64,000 nucleotides of DNA from Bradyrhizobium sp. CB82 (GTDB lineage: Bacteria; Pseudomonadota; Alphaproteobacteria; Rhizobiales; Xanthobacteraceae): assembly GCF_029714405.1 (NCBI RefSeq), contig NZ_CP121650.1, positions 4,035,001 through 4,099,000 on the forward strand, given 5' to 3'. How positions within the stretch are numbered: the stretch's first letter is position 1; each line of letters begins with the position of its first letter. The translations under genes and the position numbers were made by a program. Positions 9,467 through 19,089 of the stretch are shown here, piece by piece. The notes beneath the pieces are model-generated. The model did no database searches. It was given only the letters and a program-made list of their open reading frames with translations, and was not told the DNA's origin.

Positions 9467-10921
9467 GTGGCGCGCCTGCGATCGCCGACGTTCAAATCGC
9501 TGATCTGGCGCATCGTCTTCCTGCACATCGTCGCGATCGCCGTGGTCGCGATCTTCCTGCCGCTGGTGCTGTTCTGGCTGCTGAACTCGGAGATCGGGCA
9601 GTTGCATCGCGCCGCCATGCGCGCGCAGGCCGAGGTACTGGGCGAGCGCATCGCGGTTCAACCGGACGGCAGGATCACGTTCAACCTGCCTGACAGCCTG
9701 CGGGGCCTCTATTCGGAGGCCTATGGCCGCTATCAATACGACATCAGCGACGCCGATGGCCGCGTGCTGTTCTCTTCGCACAAGAAGACCGGCGCCGCGG
9801 CCTCGGAGACCATATCCGGCGCAGGCGTCACCCGCGAGGTCGACGGCAAGACCGTGCGCATCCAGGTCGCCGAGGATCTTGCCCATCGCGACGTCATCAT
9901 CGACGACATCGTTGCCAATTTCTTCCGCCGCGTCGGTTGGATCACGATTCCGATCCTCCTGGTCCTGCTCGCCACCGACATCATCATCTTCCGCCGCGCC
10001 ATCTCGCCGCTGCTGAAGGCATCGCAGGAGGCGAGCAATATCGGCCCGGCGCGCACGGATATCCGCCTTCCGACGGAGCAGATCCCGCGCGAGATCCTGC
10101 CGCTGGTCACCGCCGTCAACCAGGCGCTCGACCGGCTCGAGGACGGCTTTCGCGTGCAACGCCAGTTCACCGCGGACGCCGCGCATCAGCTGCGCACACC
10201 GCTTGCGATCCTGCGCACACGGATCGAGACGTTGGGCGATGGCGTGGCCAGAGAGGCGCTGCATGCCGATATCGAGGGCATGAGCCGGATCGTCGCGCAG
10301 CTGCTGGAGATCGCCGAGCTCGATACGCTGGTGCTCGATCCCGGCGAGACCGCGGACCTGCGCGCCGTCTGCGCCGAGGTGATCGGCTCGATCGCGCCGT
10401 TGGCGCTCGCCCAGAACAAGGATATCGCGCTGCGGGGCACCGATGCGCCGGTCCTGATCCACGGCAATTCCGAGATGCTGCAACGGGCGATTTTCAACCT
10501 CGCCGAAAACGCCATCAAGTTTACGGCGAAAAATACCGCCGTCGACGTCGAGGTCAGCGGCGATGGTGTGGTGCGGGTACGCGACTGCGGCCCGGGCATC
10601 GCGGAGGCCGAGCGCGAGCTGATCTTCCAGCGCTTCTGGCGCGCCGACCGCCAGCGCAGCGACGGCGCGGGCCTTGGGCTGTCGATCGTGCGCGGCGTCG
10701 CGGAGGATCATGCGGCCAGCATCGCCGTCGAAAACCTCCCTGGCGGCGGCGCGCAGTTCACATTGTGCTTCAAGCTGGCAAAAGATAGCGAGGCCGACCG
10801 GCGGCATCTTCCTTCGTCCGAGGAGGGACGAGATCGCCGCGTCAGCGATCTCCGGCAAGCGCATCGCAAAGGCCGCGACTGGTACAGCGATGGCACCGGC
10901 CAACCACAACCGCGTTCATGA
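9467..10921 (+). CDS. Sensor histidine kinase (TctE-like)
   Basis: This is a 484-residue inner-membrane kinase. A first membrane helix (LIWRIVFLHIVAIAVVAIFL) is followed by a periplasmic domain of about 130 residues of the kind seen in TctE/QseC sensors. A second helix (ITIPILLVLLATDIIIF), a HAMP-like linker, HisKA with His240 (TADAAHQLRTPL), and HATPase_c with N box NLAENAIKFT, G1 VRDCGPGI and G2 GAGLGLSIV complete it. The GTG at 9467 follows the regulator stop directly. About 45 residues of basic, low-complexity sequence extend past the usual domain end (from KLAKDSEAD on); they may be a genuine tail or read-through of a worn C-terminus. The signal sensed is unknown. Confidence 0.88.
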   Translation: MARLRSPTFKSLIWRIVFLHIVAIAVVAIFLPLVLFWLLNSEIGQLHRAAMRAQAEVLGERIAVQPDGRITFNLPDSLRGLYSEAYGRYQYDISDADGRVLFSSHKKTGAAASETISGAGVTREVDGKTVRIQVAEDLAHRDVIIDDIVANFFRRVGWITIPILLVLLATDIIIFRRAISPLLKASQEASNIGPARTDIRLPTEQIPREILPLVTAVNQALDRLEDGFRVQRQFTADAAHQLRTPLAILRTRIETLGDGVAREALHADIEGMSRIVAQLLEIAELDTLVLDPGETADLRAVCAEVIGSIAPLALAQNKDIALRGTDAPVLIHGNSEMLQRAIFNLAENAIKFTAKNTAVDVEVSGDGVVRVRDCGPGIAEAERELIFQRFWRADRQRSDGAGLGLSIVRGVAEDHAASIAVENLPGGGAQFTLCFKLAKDSEADRRHLPSSEEGRDRRVSDLRQAHRKGRDWYSDGTGQPQPRS

Positions 10922-10979
10922 CGAGGCCCATCGTCATGAACGTCCGCTGGTCAATGTGGTCCGTGTCGGCCCGCCCGGA

Positions 10980-12584
10980 CTACTTCTGCGGCGGGCCGAG
11001 GTCGAGCGGGGGCAGGTCGATCTGCGGCACCTCGATCTTCACCTTGTCCAGGTCGACATTGACCGGCTTGTCGAGCAGGCCCGTCACCACGGACGGGAAG
11101 ACGATCACGAGCAGCACCATGATCATCTGCAATCCGATCCAGGGCACCGCGCCCCAGTAGATGTCCGAGCTCTTCACCGAGCGCGGCGCAACGCCGCGCA
11201 GGTAGAACAGCGCGAATCCGAACGGCGGATGCAGGAACGAGGTCTGCATGTTGACGCAGAGCATGACGCCGAACCAGATCAGCGCGGCGTCGGGACCAAC
11301 CACCGGCGCCAGCACCTTCTGCGCGATCGGCGCGATCATCGGCAGGATGATGAAGGCGATCTCGAAGAAGTCGAGGAAGAACGCAACGAAGAAGATGAAG
11401 AGGTTGATGAAGACCAGGAAGCCCCAGACGCCGCCGGGCAGCGAGGTGAGCAGATGCTCGAGCCAGACGCCGCCGTTGCAGCCGAGAAACACGATCGAGA
11501 AGCAGGTCGAGCCGATCAGGATGAAGGTGACCATGCAGGTGATGCGCATGGTGGTCTCGTAGCCCTGCTTGATCAGGTCGCGCAGGTCGGGGATGCGCGC
11601 CGCCTCGATGCAGATCCAGGCGACCGCGAGGTAGGTGATCGCATAGGCGATCTTGAAGACGATATTCTCGCTGAACAGCATCGCGACGATCGTGCCGATG
11701 CCGGCGGTGATGACGCCGATGATCAGGATCTTGCGTCCCGTGGAGGAGAAGTCCTTGTGGTGGATCGCGGCGAGGACGATGGCGCCGACCGCGCCCATCG
11801 CGCCGGCCTCGGTCGGCGTCGCAAGGCCCAGCATCATGGTGCCGAGCACGACGAAGATCAGGACCGCGGAGGGGATGATGCCGAGCAGGCACTTCCTCCA
11901 CAGCGCCCAGCCGGTCAGCGTGCGCGCCTCTTTCGGCACCGCCGGAACATGGCTCGGCTTGATGATGCCGAGCGCAAATGTGTAGCCGGCGAACAGGATG
12001 ATCTGGAAGATCGATGGGCCCCAGGCGCCGAGATACATGTCACCGACCGACTTGCCGAGCTGGTCGGCCAGCACGATCAGCACCAGCGAGGGCGGCACGA
12101 GCTGCGTGATGGTGCCCGAGGCCGCCAGCACGCCGGTGATGTAGCGGATATTGTAGCCGTAGCGGATCATCACCGGCATCGAGATCAGCGCCATGGCGAT
12201 GACCTGCGCCGCTACCGTGCCGGTGATGGCCCCGAGGATGAAGCCGACGATGATGACGGAGTAACCGAGGCCGCCCCGGATCGGACCGAACAGCTGGCCC
12301 ATGGAATCCAGCATGTCCTCGGCCAGCCCGCATCGCTCCAGCACGGAGCCCATGAAGGTGAAGAAGGGGATCGCGAGCAGCAGCTCGTTGGCGAGCACGC
12401 TGCCGAACACGCGGCCCGGAATCGCCTGAAGGAAATTCAGGTCGAAGAAGCCGAGATGGATCGCGAGAAAACCGAACGAGAGGCCGAGCGCCGCCAAGGT
12501 GAAGGCGACGGGGTAACCGATCAGCATCGCCAGAACCAGGCCGCCGAACATCATCGGCGGCATCATCTCCAGCGTAATCGTCAT
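10980..12584 (-). CDS. dctM: TRAP transporter large permease DctM
   Basis: This 534-residue polytopic protein is the large TRAP permease, longer than the usual 425-450 residue DctM. It is of the FcbT3-like type (COG4664), which carries an insertion in the middle. Recognisable segments are FTLAALGLSFGFLAIHLGFF, FFTFMGSVLERCGLAEDML, GTVAAQVIAMALISMPVM and the C-terminal ALFYLRGVAP. It forms the secondary-active translocation unit with DctQ, using an ion gradient and a periplasmic binding protein. Its ATG overlaps the DctQ stop by four bases. The gene converges on the sensor-kinase gene with a 58-base gap. It matches the COG4663-type binding proteins 3-5 kb upstream. Confidence 0.9.
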   Translation of the reverse strand: MTITLEMMPPMMFGGLVLAMLIGYPVAFTLAALGLSFGFLAIHLGFFDLNFLQAIPGRVFGSVLANELLLAIPFFTFMGSVLERCGLAEDMLDSMGQLFGPIRGGLGYSVIIVGFILGAITGTVAAQVIAMALISMPVMIRYGYNIRYITGVLAASGTITQLVPPSLVLIVLADQLGKSVGDMYLGAWGPSIFQIILFAGYTFALGIIKPSHVPAVPKEARTLTGWALWRKCLLGIIPSAVLIFVVLGTMMLGLATPTEAGAMGAVGAIVLAAIHHKDFSSTGRKILIIGVITAGIGTIVAMLFSENIVFKIAYAITYLAVAWICIEAARIPDLRDLIKQGYETTMRITCMVTFILIGSTCFSIVFLGCNGGVWLEHLLTSLPGGVWGFLVFINLFIFFVAFFLDFFEIAFIILPMIAPIAQKVLAPVVGPDAALIWFGVMLCVNMQTSFLHPPFGFALFYLRGVAPRSVKSSDIYWGAVPWIGLQMIMVLLVIVFPSVVTGLLDKPVNVDLDKVKIEVPQIDLPPLDLGPPQK

Positions 12585-13120
12585 TGGGTCGGCCTCTCGT
12601 ACTTGGCGTCGATCGTCACATAGCCCTTGAGAGCCGCGATACGCTTGATGACTTCGGAAACGCCCTGCAGCGCCAGCATCACGAAGCCTGCGGGGATCAC
12701 GAACTTGATCGGCCAGCGGATCAGGCCGCCGGCATTGCCGGACATCTCGCCGACGTCATAGGCCTGCATGAAGAACGGCCAGGAGAGTTTTGCGAGCAGG
12801 AGGCAGGAGGGGATCAGGAAGAAGAGCGTGCCGATCAGGTCGAGCCAGAGCTGGCCGCGCTCGGACAGCATCAGATAGAAGATCTCGACGCGGACGTGCT
12901 CGTTGCGCTTGAAGGTATAGGACGCGCCGAACATCACGAGCACGGCGAACATGTACCATTGCAGTTCGAGCCAGCCGTTCGACGAGTAGCTGAAGGCGTA
13001 GCGGATCATCGCGTTGGCGGCGCTGACCAGGCACGCCAGCAGCACCAGCAGGTTACAGATGTTGCCGATCTTTTCATTGAGGAGGTCGATGGCGTTGCTC
13101 ACCGCCAACAATGGACGCAT
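12581..13120 (-). CDS. dctQ: TRAP transporter small permease DctQ
   Basis: This is a 179-residue protein with four membrane helices: IGNICNLLVLLACLVSAANA, WYMFAVLVMFGASYTF, LIGTLFFLIPSCLLL, and the last near FVIPAGFVMLALQGV. The pattern EHVRVEIFY after helix two is diagnostic of the DctQ/FcbT2 family. It pairs with DctM, whose start codon overlaps its stop codon, so the two are translationally coupled. About 280 bases of non-coding sequence upstream (13121-13404) should hold the promoter; I recognise no specific operator there. Confidence 0.88.
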   Translation of the reverse strand: MRPLLAVSNAIDLLNEKIGNICNLLVLLACLVSAANAMIRYAFSYSSNGWLELQWYMFAVLVMFGASYTFKRNEHVRVEIFYLMLSERGQLWLDLIGTLFFLIPSCLLLAKLSWPFFMQAYDVGEMSGNAGGLIRWPIKFVIPAGFVMLALQGVSEVIKRIAALKGYVTIDAKYERPTQ

Positions 13121-13404
13121 CTTACTTTTCTCCGCCGCGGCCCTTACTCATTGGGGTGCATTTCACGTGCATCGCTCAGCCGGCGTGCGGATGCACGCGA
13201 CTTGACGGCTCATCGTCCGTAGCGATTGCAGCGATAGTCCTCCCCCTGATGCCTTGCCGTCTTGACCGCGACCATCGAGGGTCGCGCCGGTTTATGCTGC
13301 CGGGCAAGCCAAGGCGGAGGCACCATTTCAGCGGCTTGGCGCGCCGTCAATCGGAAAATGGGCAAATTGACGTACGGTCAGGGGGTTAGGTTACCGGCAT
13401 TCCA

Positions 13405-14439
13405 TTAGCCGCCGGTGACGCTCATGTGCCGGCTGACGCTCGGGCGGTTGTGCCGGCGGTCGATGATGAAATCGTGCCCTTTGGGCTTGAGGCCGATGGC
13501 ACGGTCGATCGCGGCCGCAAGCAGCGCATCGCCGGCGGACTCCCGCAGCGGCTTGCGCAAATCGGAGGCATCCTCGTGACCGAGGCAGGTGTGCAGCGTG
13601 CCTGTGCAGGTGATGCGCACCCGGTTGCACGATTCGCAGAAGTTGTGCGTCATCGGCGTGATGAAGCCGAGCTTGCCGCCGGTTTCGGCGATGCTGACAT
13701 AGCGCGCCGGACCGCCAGTCGTCTCGTTCAAGTCCGTCAGCGTGAATTGCTGGGCGAGCCGCGCGCGCACCAGCGAGAGCGGCAGATACTGGTCGATTCG
13801 GCCCGAGCCGATTTCGCCCATCGGCATCACCTCGATCAGCGTCAGGCCCATGCCCTTGCCGTGCGCCCACCGCATCAGCGAGGGGAGCTCGTCCTCGTTG
13901 AGGTTCTTCAGCGCCACCGCGTTGATCTTCACCGCGAGCCCGGCCGCGCGTGCCGCCTCGATGCCCTCCAGGACCTTGTCGATCTCGCCCCAGCGGGTGA
14001 TCTCGCGAAATTTCTGCGGATCGAGCGTATCGAGCGAGACGTTGATGCGACGGACGCCGCAATCGGCGAGTTCCGCGGCGTGTTTCGCCAGCTGCGTTCC
14101 GTTGGTGGTCAGCGTCAATTCGCGCAAGCTCCCGCTCGCGAGGTGACGCGACAACGAGCGCACCAGCGACATCACGTTGCGGCGGACCAGGGGCTCGCCG
14201 CCGGTTAGCCGCAGTTTCTTCACGCCCTTGGCGATGAAGGCCGAGCAGAGCCGGTCGAGCTCCTCCAGCGTCAGCAGGTCCGCCTTGGGCAGGAAGGTCA
14301 TGTCCTCAGACATGCAGTAGAAGCAGCGCAGGTCGCAGCGATCGGTGACGGAGGCCCGCAAATAGGTGATGGTCCGGCCGAACGGGTCGGTCATCGGGCT
14401 GGCCAGCGGGGACAGGGGACTCACAGCGGGTCCGTTCAT
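13405..14439 (-). CDS. moaA: GTP 3',8-cyclase MoaA (molybdenum cofactor biosynthesis)
   Basis: This 344-residue radical-SAM enzyme converts GTP to 3',8-cyclo-7,8-dihydro-GTP in the first step of molybdopterin synthesis. The N-terminal cluster motif C35-x3-C39-x2-C42 (RCDLRCFYC), the GGEPL SAM-binding segment, the C-terminal second cluster site ([10 protein letters not shown] with the later Cys in LHTCLG) and the terminal Gly-Gly are all intact. Two internal Met codons allow starts a little downstream; [13 protein letters not shown] (14394) is the more usual family beginning. The neighbours are not other moa genes. A ModE-like regulator lies 6 kb away. Confidence 0.95.
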   Translation of the reverse strand: MNGPAVSPLSPLASPMTDPFGRTITYLRASVTDRCDLRCFYCMSEDMTFLPKADLLTLEELDRLCSAFIAKGVKKLRLTGGEPLVRRNVMSLVRSLSRHLASGSLRELTLTTNGTQLAKHAAELADCGVRRINVSLDTLDPQKFREITRWGEIDKVLEGIEAARAAGLAVKINAVALKNLNEDELPSLMRWAHGKGMGLTLIEVMPMGEIGSGRIDQYLPLSLVRARLAQQFTLTDLNETTGGPARYVSIAETGGKLGFITPMTHNFCESCNRVRITCTGTLHTCLGHEDASDLRKPLRESAGDALLAAAIDRAIGLKPKGHDFIIDRRHNRPSVSRHMSVTGG

Positions 14440-14547
14440 TCAACAAGCCTTATCACGATCGCCATCACCGCGCTTTGCGCGCTGGTAAATACATTGGATG
14501 CAATCTAAGCATCCCTGCCATTGCCGACAATCGTGCGCTGCACCCAA

Positions 14548-15042
14548 TTAGCGCGTAGGCGCGGGGGCTGTGGGCGGCGGCGTGGCGGGAGGCGGGCCCG
14601 AGTTCGGGTCGGGGAACGGAGAGCCTGCCGCGGCGGGCGCCGTTACCTTCGGCGCCTTCGGCTTCTTCGGCCGACGCGGCTTCTTCGCCGGTTTCGGCGG
14701 CAAGGCTGCTTGCAACTCGACAAAGACCGGATTGGGATCGGTCGTCGCAGACGCAGGTGTGGAGAAATCGCCAGGCAGCTTGATGACGTTCACCGGCAAT
14801 GAGGCCGGCAGGTACTTGTTCAGCGTGTAGCTGACGGTGAAGGGCGCATCCGGCGCGGGAACCCACACCGCGCAGGGGGTCTTGCAGCCCGGCCCGAGCG
14901 AGGTGACGGCCTCGGCGCCGGGCGGGTTCGATTCGAGCCGGACCTGGACGGCGGGCGGCGTCGACTTGAACATGTCCCACGAGATGGGGGAACAGCCGGC
15001 CAGGCTCGCCCCCGCAAACGCAATCGCAATCACACGACGCAT
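14548..15042 (-). CDS. Putative lipoprotein with Pro/Lys-rich tail
   Basis: This protein of about 164 residues begins MRRVIAIAFAGASLAGC, a signal peptide with lipobox LAGC, so it is probably a lipid-anchored envelope protein. The central part (VQVRLESNPPGAEAVTS...) resembles a PEGA-like beta repeat: a small domain with PGA and a disulfide-capable CKTPC. The last 55 residues are Pro/Lys/Ala-rich, which suggests an extended spacer or wall-interacting tail. A GTG three codons earlier (15051) is an alternative start. It has no known function. It stands alone between moaA and the HAD phosphatase, all on the minus strand. Confidence 0.75.
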   Translation of the reverse strand: MRRVIAIAFAGASLAGCSPISWDMFKSTPPAVQVRLESNPPGAEAVTSLGPGCKTPCAVWVPAPDAPFTVSYTLNKYLPASLPVNVIKLPGDFSTPASATTDPNPVFVELQAALPPKPAKKPRRPKKPKAPKVTAPAAAGSPFPDPNSGPPPATPPPTAPAPTR

Positions 15043-15172
15043 GACAATCACAACTCACTGCGACGAACAGCCACAATCTCCGGGCGAACCTTAGTGACGC
15101 CGGTTTGCCCAGGCAATGGGCCGGGCACGCATAGTTAATAGATGGTTAATGCGGTCTTTTTTCGCAACGATC

Positions 15173-15871
15173 TCAGGCGCTTGCTTTAGCGCTCAGGCGC
15201 TCCATCAGGCTCGTTGCCGCCGCCGGCAGGTCGCGCATATGATGGATCAGGCGGTCCGGCTTGAGTTCCTCGATCGGCACGTCGGTGTAGCCGAAACTGA
15301 CGCCGATCACGGGAACCCCCGCGCGCCGGGCCACCCCGATGTCGGTTCCGGCGTCCCCGACCATGATGCTGGCAGCGAGCTGGCCGCCGGCCCGGGCCAC
15401 AGTCTCGCGCAGGATGGTCGGGTCGGGCTTCTGCACCCCAAAGGTATCGGCGCCGCAGATGGCGGCGAAGCGCGGACTGAGGCCCAGCGCGTCGAGCAGC
15501 CGCCTGGAGAGCCATTCGAGCTTGTTGGTGCACACCGCGAGCCGGTGGCCACGCTCCGCGAGGTGGTCGAGCGCGGCCTCCAGCCCCTCGAACGGGCGCG
15601 ATTCATCGGCGATATGGTCCGCGTAATAGGCGATGAAATCCGCCGTCAACCGGTTGATGTCCTCGACGCCGACGATCCGGCCTTCGGCCTCCAAGCCCCG
15701 CTCGATCAGCTTGCGGGCGCCGGCGCCGATCATGTTGCGGGCCGTTTGCAGCGGCACGGGCGGCAGGCCCTCGCGGTCGAGCACATGGTTCAGCGCGGTG
15801 ATCAGGTCGGGCGCCGTATCCACGAGCGTGCCGTCGAGATCGAAGACGATGGTGTGAGCGATCATGATCAT
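15173..15871 (-). CDS. gph: Phosphoglycolate phosphatase-like HAD hydrolase
   Basis: This 232-residue HAD-superfamily enzyme has motif I VFDLDGTLVDTA (nucleophile and acid Asp), motif II VCTNK, the lysine motif GVQKPDP, and motif III MVGDAGTDIGVA. A four-helix cap lies between motifs I and II, as in Gph. Phosphoglycolate phosphatase removes 2-phosphoglycolate formed by Rubisco oxygenation or DNA repair; the family label is strong but the exact substrate is inferred. It is divergent from rpiA, with about 180 bases between the start codons that must contain both promoters. Confidence 0.88.
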   Translation of the reverse strand: MIMIAHTIVFDLDGTLVDTAPDLITALNHVLDREGLPPVPLQTARNMIGAGARKLIERGLEAEGRIVGVEDINRLTADFIAYYADHIADESRPFEGLEAALDHLAERGHRLAVCTNKLEWLSRRLLDALGLSPRFAAICGADTFGVQKPDPTILRETVARAGGQLAASIMVGDAGTDIGVARRAGVPVIGVSFGYTDVPIEELKPDRLIHHMRDLPAAATSLMERLSAKASA

Positions 15872-16050
15872 GCGCTACCGACAAGGTGGAGCTTCTGCAA
15901 GCGGAGCAGCCATAAGATCAGTTTATAACCTCGTTCCGCAGGCCTGTTCTCCGGGCCAAAACAAGGCTAGATAGGCCGCCGAAAACGACCTATTTCCGGC
16001 GGTCCCTCCAGTTGAGACCTTCGAGAGTGACAAAAAGGGCAGGCCCGAAC

Positions 16051-16764
16051 GTGGACATGGACGAGTTGAAGCGACAGGCGGCTGCACGCGCCCTCGAGGA
16101 GGTGCGCAATGGCATGCAGCTCGGTCTCGGCACCGGATCGACGGCCAAGCATTTCGTCGAGCTGCTCGGCGAGCGCGTGCGCGCCGGCCTCAAGGTGATC
16201 GGCGTGCCGACCTCGGAAGCCACGCGTGCCGACGCGGTCCGTTGCGGCGTGCCGCTGACCACGCTGGACGAGATCGACCACCTCGATATCACCGTCGACG
16301 GCGCTGACGAAATCGATCCCGAGCTCAACCTGATCAAGGGCGGCGGCGGCGCGCTGCTCCGCGAGAAGATCGTCGCCGCGGCCTCAGATCGCATGATCGT
16401 CATCGCCGACGACAGCAAATGGGTCACGACGCTCGGCCGTTTCCCGCTGCCCGTGGAGGTCATTCCGTTCGGGCTTGGCGCGACACGGCGGGCGATCGAG
16501 AAGGCATTTGCGCAATCCGGCGTTTCCGGGCAAATGGCGCTCCGCAAGGCCAAGGACGGCCACGTTTTCGTCACCGATGGTGGCCACTGGATCCTCGATG
16601 CCCATCTCGGACGGATCGAGGACCCCGCGCGGCTCGCGGTCGCGTTGAGTGCGATCCCCGGCGTGGTGGAGCATGGACTGTTCATCGGCTTGGCCGGCTC
16701 GGCCGTTCTGGCGGGCAGCGAGGGAATCCGCGTGATTGAACGGCGAAAGCCGAAAGGAGACTAG
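16051..16764 (+). CDS. rpiA: Ribose-5-phosphate isomerase A
   Basis: This enzyme interconverts ribose 5-phosphate and ribulose 5-phosphate in the pentose phosphate pathway. It has 237 residues from the GTG at 16051 or 235 from the ATG at 16057. The active-site signatures are complete: [20 protein letters not shown] (catalytic Asp pair) and [12 protein letters not shown] (Glu and Lys). The GTG has AGGGCAGG at a better spacing; the open frame to 16012 is not needed. It is followed two bases later by the DUF2059 gene and then gor, making a clear three-gene unit. Confidence 0.93.
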   Translation: MDMDELKRQAAARALEEVRNGMQLGLGTGSTAKHFVELLGERVRAGLKVIGVPTSEATRADAVRCGVPLTTLDEIDHLDITVDGADEIDPELNLIKGGGGALLREKIVAAASDRMIVIADDSKWVTTLGRFPLPVEVIPFGLGATRRAIEKAFAQSGVSGQMALRKAKDGHVFVTDGGHWILDAHLGRIEDPARLAVALSAIPGVVEHGLFIGLAGSAVLAGSEGIRVIERRKPKGD

Positions 16765-16766
16765 GA

Positions 16767-17312
16767 ATGAAGTGCGTTTTGAAGATGGTGCCCGTGGCCG
16801 GACTCGGCTTGGGACTGGCCTTGGGACTGGCTGGCCTGGGATCGGCTTTTGGCGCCGTTCCCGCGGCTGCGCAGCAGGCGGCAGCGCCCAAGGCGTCGCC
16901 CGCGGCGATGGCGGCGGCCAAGGAAATCCTGACCATGAAGAACGCCAATGCGCTGTATGCCAACGCCGTTCCCGGCATGGTGGAGAAGGTCAAAGGCGCG
17001 TTGATCGGGCAGAACCTCAACTACCAGAAGGACCTCAACGAGCTGGCACCGGTGGTGGCGCAGCAGCTCGCCGGCCGCGAGAAGGAAATCGGCGAGGGCA
17101 TGGCGCAGGCCTATGCTGCCCAGTTCACCGAGCAGGAGCTCAAGGATCTCGTGGCGTTCTACAAGTCTCCGCTGGGACAGAAGCTGATCAACGCCGAGCC
17201 GCGCGCGATCGAACAGGGCATGGCCTTCACGAATTCATGGGCGCAGAGTTTCTCCGAGATCGTCGCGGCCGCGTTCCGCGCCGAGATGAAGAAGCGCGGC
17301 AAGGACATGTGA
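16767..17312 (+). CDS. DUF2059 family secreted protein
   Basis: This 181-residue protein has a long Gly/Leu-rich signal peptide (about residues 1-36, ending near AAAQQ) and a helical DUF2059 domain. The core is visible in LNELAPVVAQQLAGREKE, the family-typical FTEQELKDLVAFYKSPLGQK and FTNSWAQSFSEIV. DUF2059 proteins are periplasmic or exported, and their biochemical role is unknown. The start is two bases after rpiA and the stop 33 bases before gor, so it belongs to that operon. The link to redox or pentose metabolism is only genomic context. Confidence 0.85.
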   Translation: MKCVLKMVPVAGLGLGLALGLAGLGSAFGAVPAAAQQAAAPKASPAAMAAAKEILTMKNANALYANAVPGMVEKVKGALIGQNLNYQKDLNELAPVVAQQLAGREKEIGEGMAQAYAAQFTEQELKDLVAFYKSPLGQKLINAEPRAIEQGMAFTNSWAQSFSEIVAAAFRAEMKKRGKDM

Positions 17313-17345
17313 CGCGGGCGAGAGGCAAGGAGGTCGGAGTGGACA

Positions 17346-18734
17346 ATGGCTGAATTCGACGTCGACCTCTTTGTCATCGGTGGCGGTTCGGGTGGCGTGC
17401 GCGCCGCTCGCATCGCGGCCGGTCATGGTGCGCGCGTGATGGTCGCGGAAGAGTATCGCATGGGCGGTACCTGCGTGATTCGCGGCTGCGTGCCGAAGAA
17501 GCTGTTCGTGATCGGATCGCATGTGCGCCAGGAGATCGAGGATGCCGCGGGCTTCGGCTGGACCGTTCCTCCCGCGAGCTTCGACTGGCCGACGCTGATC
17601 GCCAACAAGGACAAGGAGATCGCGCGGCTCGAGGCGGCCTACACCACCAACGTCGAGAAGTCGGGCGCGCGCATCGTCAAGAGCCGCGCGGTGATCGAGG
17701 ATGCCCACACCATCCGCCTGCTCGAGAACGACAATACGCTCACGGCTAAGTACATTCTGATCGCCACCGGCGGCGCGCCCAATCATGGTGCGCCGATCCC
17801 CGGCATCGAGCATGTGATCTCCTCCAACGAGGCGTTTCATCTGAAAAAGCTGCCGAAGCGGATCGTGATCCAGGGCGGCGGCTATATCGCACTGGAATTC
17901 GCCGGGATTTTTGCCGGCTTCGGCTCCGATGTCACCGTGATCTATCGCGGCGACAACATTTTGCGCGGCTTCGACGACGACGTCCGTGCCCACGTCCGCG
18001 GCGAGATGGAGAAGCAGGGCATCACCATCCTTACCGGCTGTACGGTGAGCAAGGTCGATCGTCACGGTGACGAGTTCACCACCCACCTGTCGAACGGATC
18101 GAGCGTCGCCTCCGACCAGGTGATGTTCGCGATCGGTCGCCATCCCGCCGTCGCCAATCTGGGCCTCGAGAAGGCCGGCGTTGCCATCAATCCGAAGAAC
18201 GGCGGCATCGCGGTCGATGGTTTCTCGAAAAGCTCGGTCGACAGCATCTACGCCATCGGCGACGTCACCCATCGCTTCAACCTGACGCCGGTTGCGATCC
18301 GCGAGGGCCACGCCTTCGCCGACACCGTATTCGGCAAGCGCGAGGTGCGGGTCGACCACGCCAACATCCCGACCGCCGTGTTCTCGCAGCCGGAGGTCGG
18401 CACCGTCGGCCTGACCGAGACCGAAGCGCGCGCGCAATTCAGCCACGTCGACATTTACAAGACGACGTTCCGCCCGATCAAGGCGACGATGTCCGGCCGC
18501 GACACCCGCGTGCTGATGAAGCTCGTCGTCGACGGCACCTCCGACCGCGTGCTCGGCTGCCACATCGTCGGCGATGCCGCCGCCGAGATCATTCAGGCGG
18601 TGGCCATCGCGGTGAAGATGAAGGCGACCAAGGCCGATTTCGACACCACGATGGCGCTGCATCCGACGGCGGCCGAAGAGCTCGTCACCATGCGCACGCC
18701 GACCGCGCGCCACGTGCGGCAGGCGGCGGAGTAG
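17346..18734 (+). CDS. gor: Glutathione-disulfide reductase
   Basis: This 462-residue FAD/NADPH disulfide reductase reduces oxidised glutathione. It has the FAD dinucleotide fold IGGGSGGVRAARIA, the redox-active pair Cys43/Cys48 (GGTCVIRGCVPKK), an NAD(P) fold QGGGYIALEFAGIFAGFG, the second FAD contact YAIGDVTHRF, and the C-terminal proton-relay HPTAAEE. Co-location with rpiA is sensible because the oxidative pentose phosphate pathway supplies NADPH. The downstream boundary is followed within seven bases by a decayed minus-strand gene. Confidence 0.95.
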   Translation: MAEFDVDLFVIGGGSGGVRAARIAAGHGARVMVAEEYRMGGTCVIRGCVPKKLFVIGSHVRQEIEDAAGFGWTVPPASFDWPTLIANKDKEIARLEAAYTTNVEKSGARIVKSRAVIEDAHTIRLLENDNTLTAKYILIATGGAPNHGAPIPGIEHVISSNEAFHLKKLPKRIVIQGGGYIALEFAGIFAGFGSDVTVIYRGDNILRGFDDDVRAHVRGEMEKQGITILTGCTVSKVDRHGDEFTTHLSNGSSVASDQVMFAIGRHPAVANLGLEKAGVAINPKNGGIAVDGFSKSSVDSIYAIGDVTHRFNLTPVAIREGHAFADTVFGKREVRVDHANIPTAVFSQPEVGTVGLTETEARAQFSHVDIYKTTFRPIKATMSGRDTRVLMKLVVDGTSDRVLGCHIVGDAAAEIIQAVAIAVKMKATKADFDTTMALHPTAAEELVTMRTPTARHVRQAAE

Positions 18735-18740
18735 GGCGCC

Positions 18741-19089
18741 TTACGCGCCGACCTTGCCGCGATCAAGGTTCATTTCAGCACGGCGCAGACCGTGGAATGC
18801 TCGGCCCCGACCGGGCATGGCGCGCGTCGCGAGACGATCCGACCACGTGTCAAGCGCGTGGCGGTCGCAGCGGAGCTTGACGCTCCTGCCACCCGCGAAC
18901 TTGATCCAGTCGGCGAAGTGGTCGCCGGAAACCGCGATCATCACGGGAATGTCGGCCTCGAGCGCCCGCGCGATCAGGTGCGCGAGCCCTTCCGTCGCGC
19001 TCCCATATGCCGAAACGGTTGATGATGACGAGGTCAGCACCGCGTGCCATCGCCTCGGCGATCCGCTGGCCGGCGTTCGCGCGCTGATC
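18741..19089 (-). pseudogene. DUF2478 family gene remnant (5'-truncated and frameshifted)
   Basis: In one minus-strand frame the sequence reads GLAHLIARALEADIPVMIAV...FADWIKFAGG, the C-terminal part of DUF2478 proteins. Immediately upstream, the preceding part GQRIAEAMARGADLVIINRF is found in a different frame. The frame changes near 18998-19010, and all homology stops near 19089, where a plus-strand frame begins. Roughly the N-terminal half of the normal protein of about 170 residues is missing. DUF2478 genes are often near molybdate or tungstate transport genes, and a ModE-like regulator is 1.3 kb away. An annotation pipeline would probably call a false 116-residue protein here. Confidence 0.6.

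Noticed and set aside
10674..12623. 649-codon plus-strand frame opposite dctM
   Set aside because: Its product is a long run of Asp, Glu, His, Arg and Gln, the usual mirror of a GC-rich membrane protein gene. DctM on the other strand has clear family motifs.
17235..18713. 492-codon minus-strand frame opposite gor
   Set aside because: Antisense frame of a conserved flavoenzyme gene, no start signal or domain.
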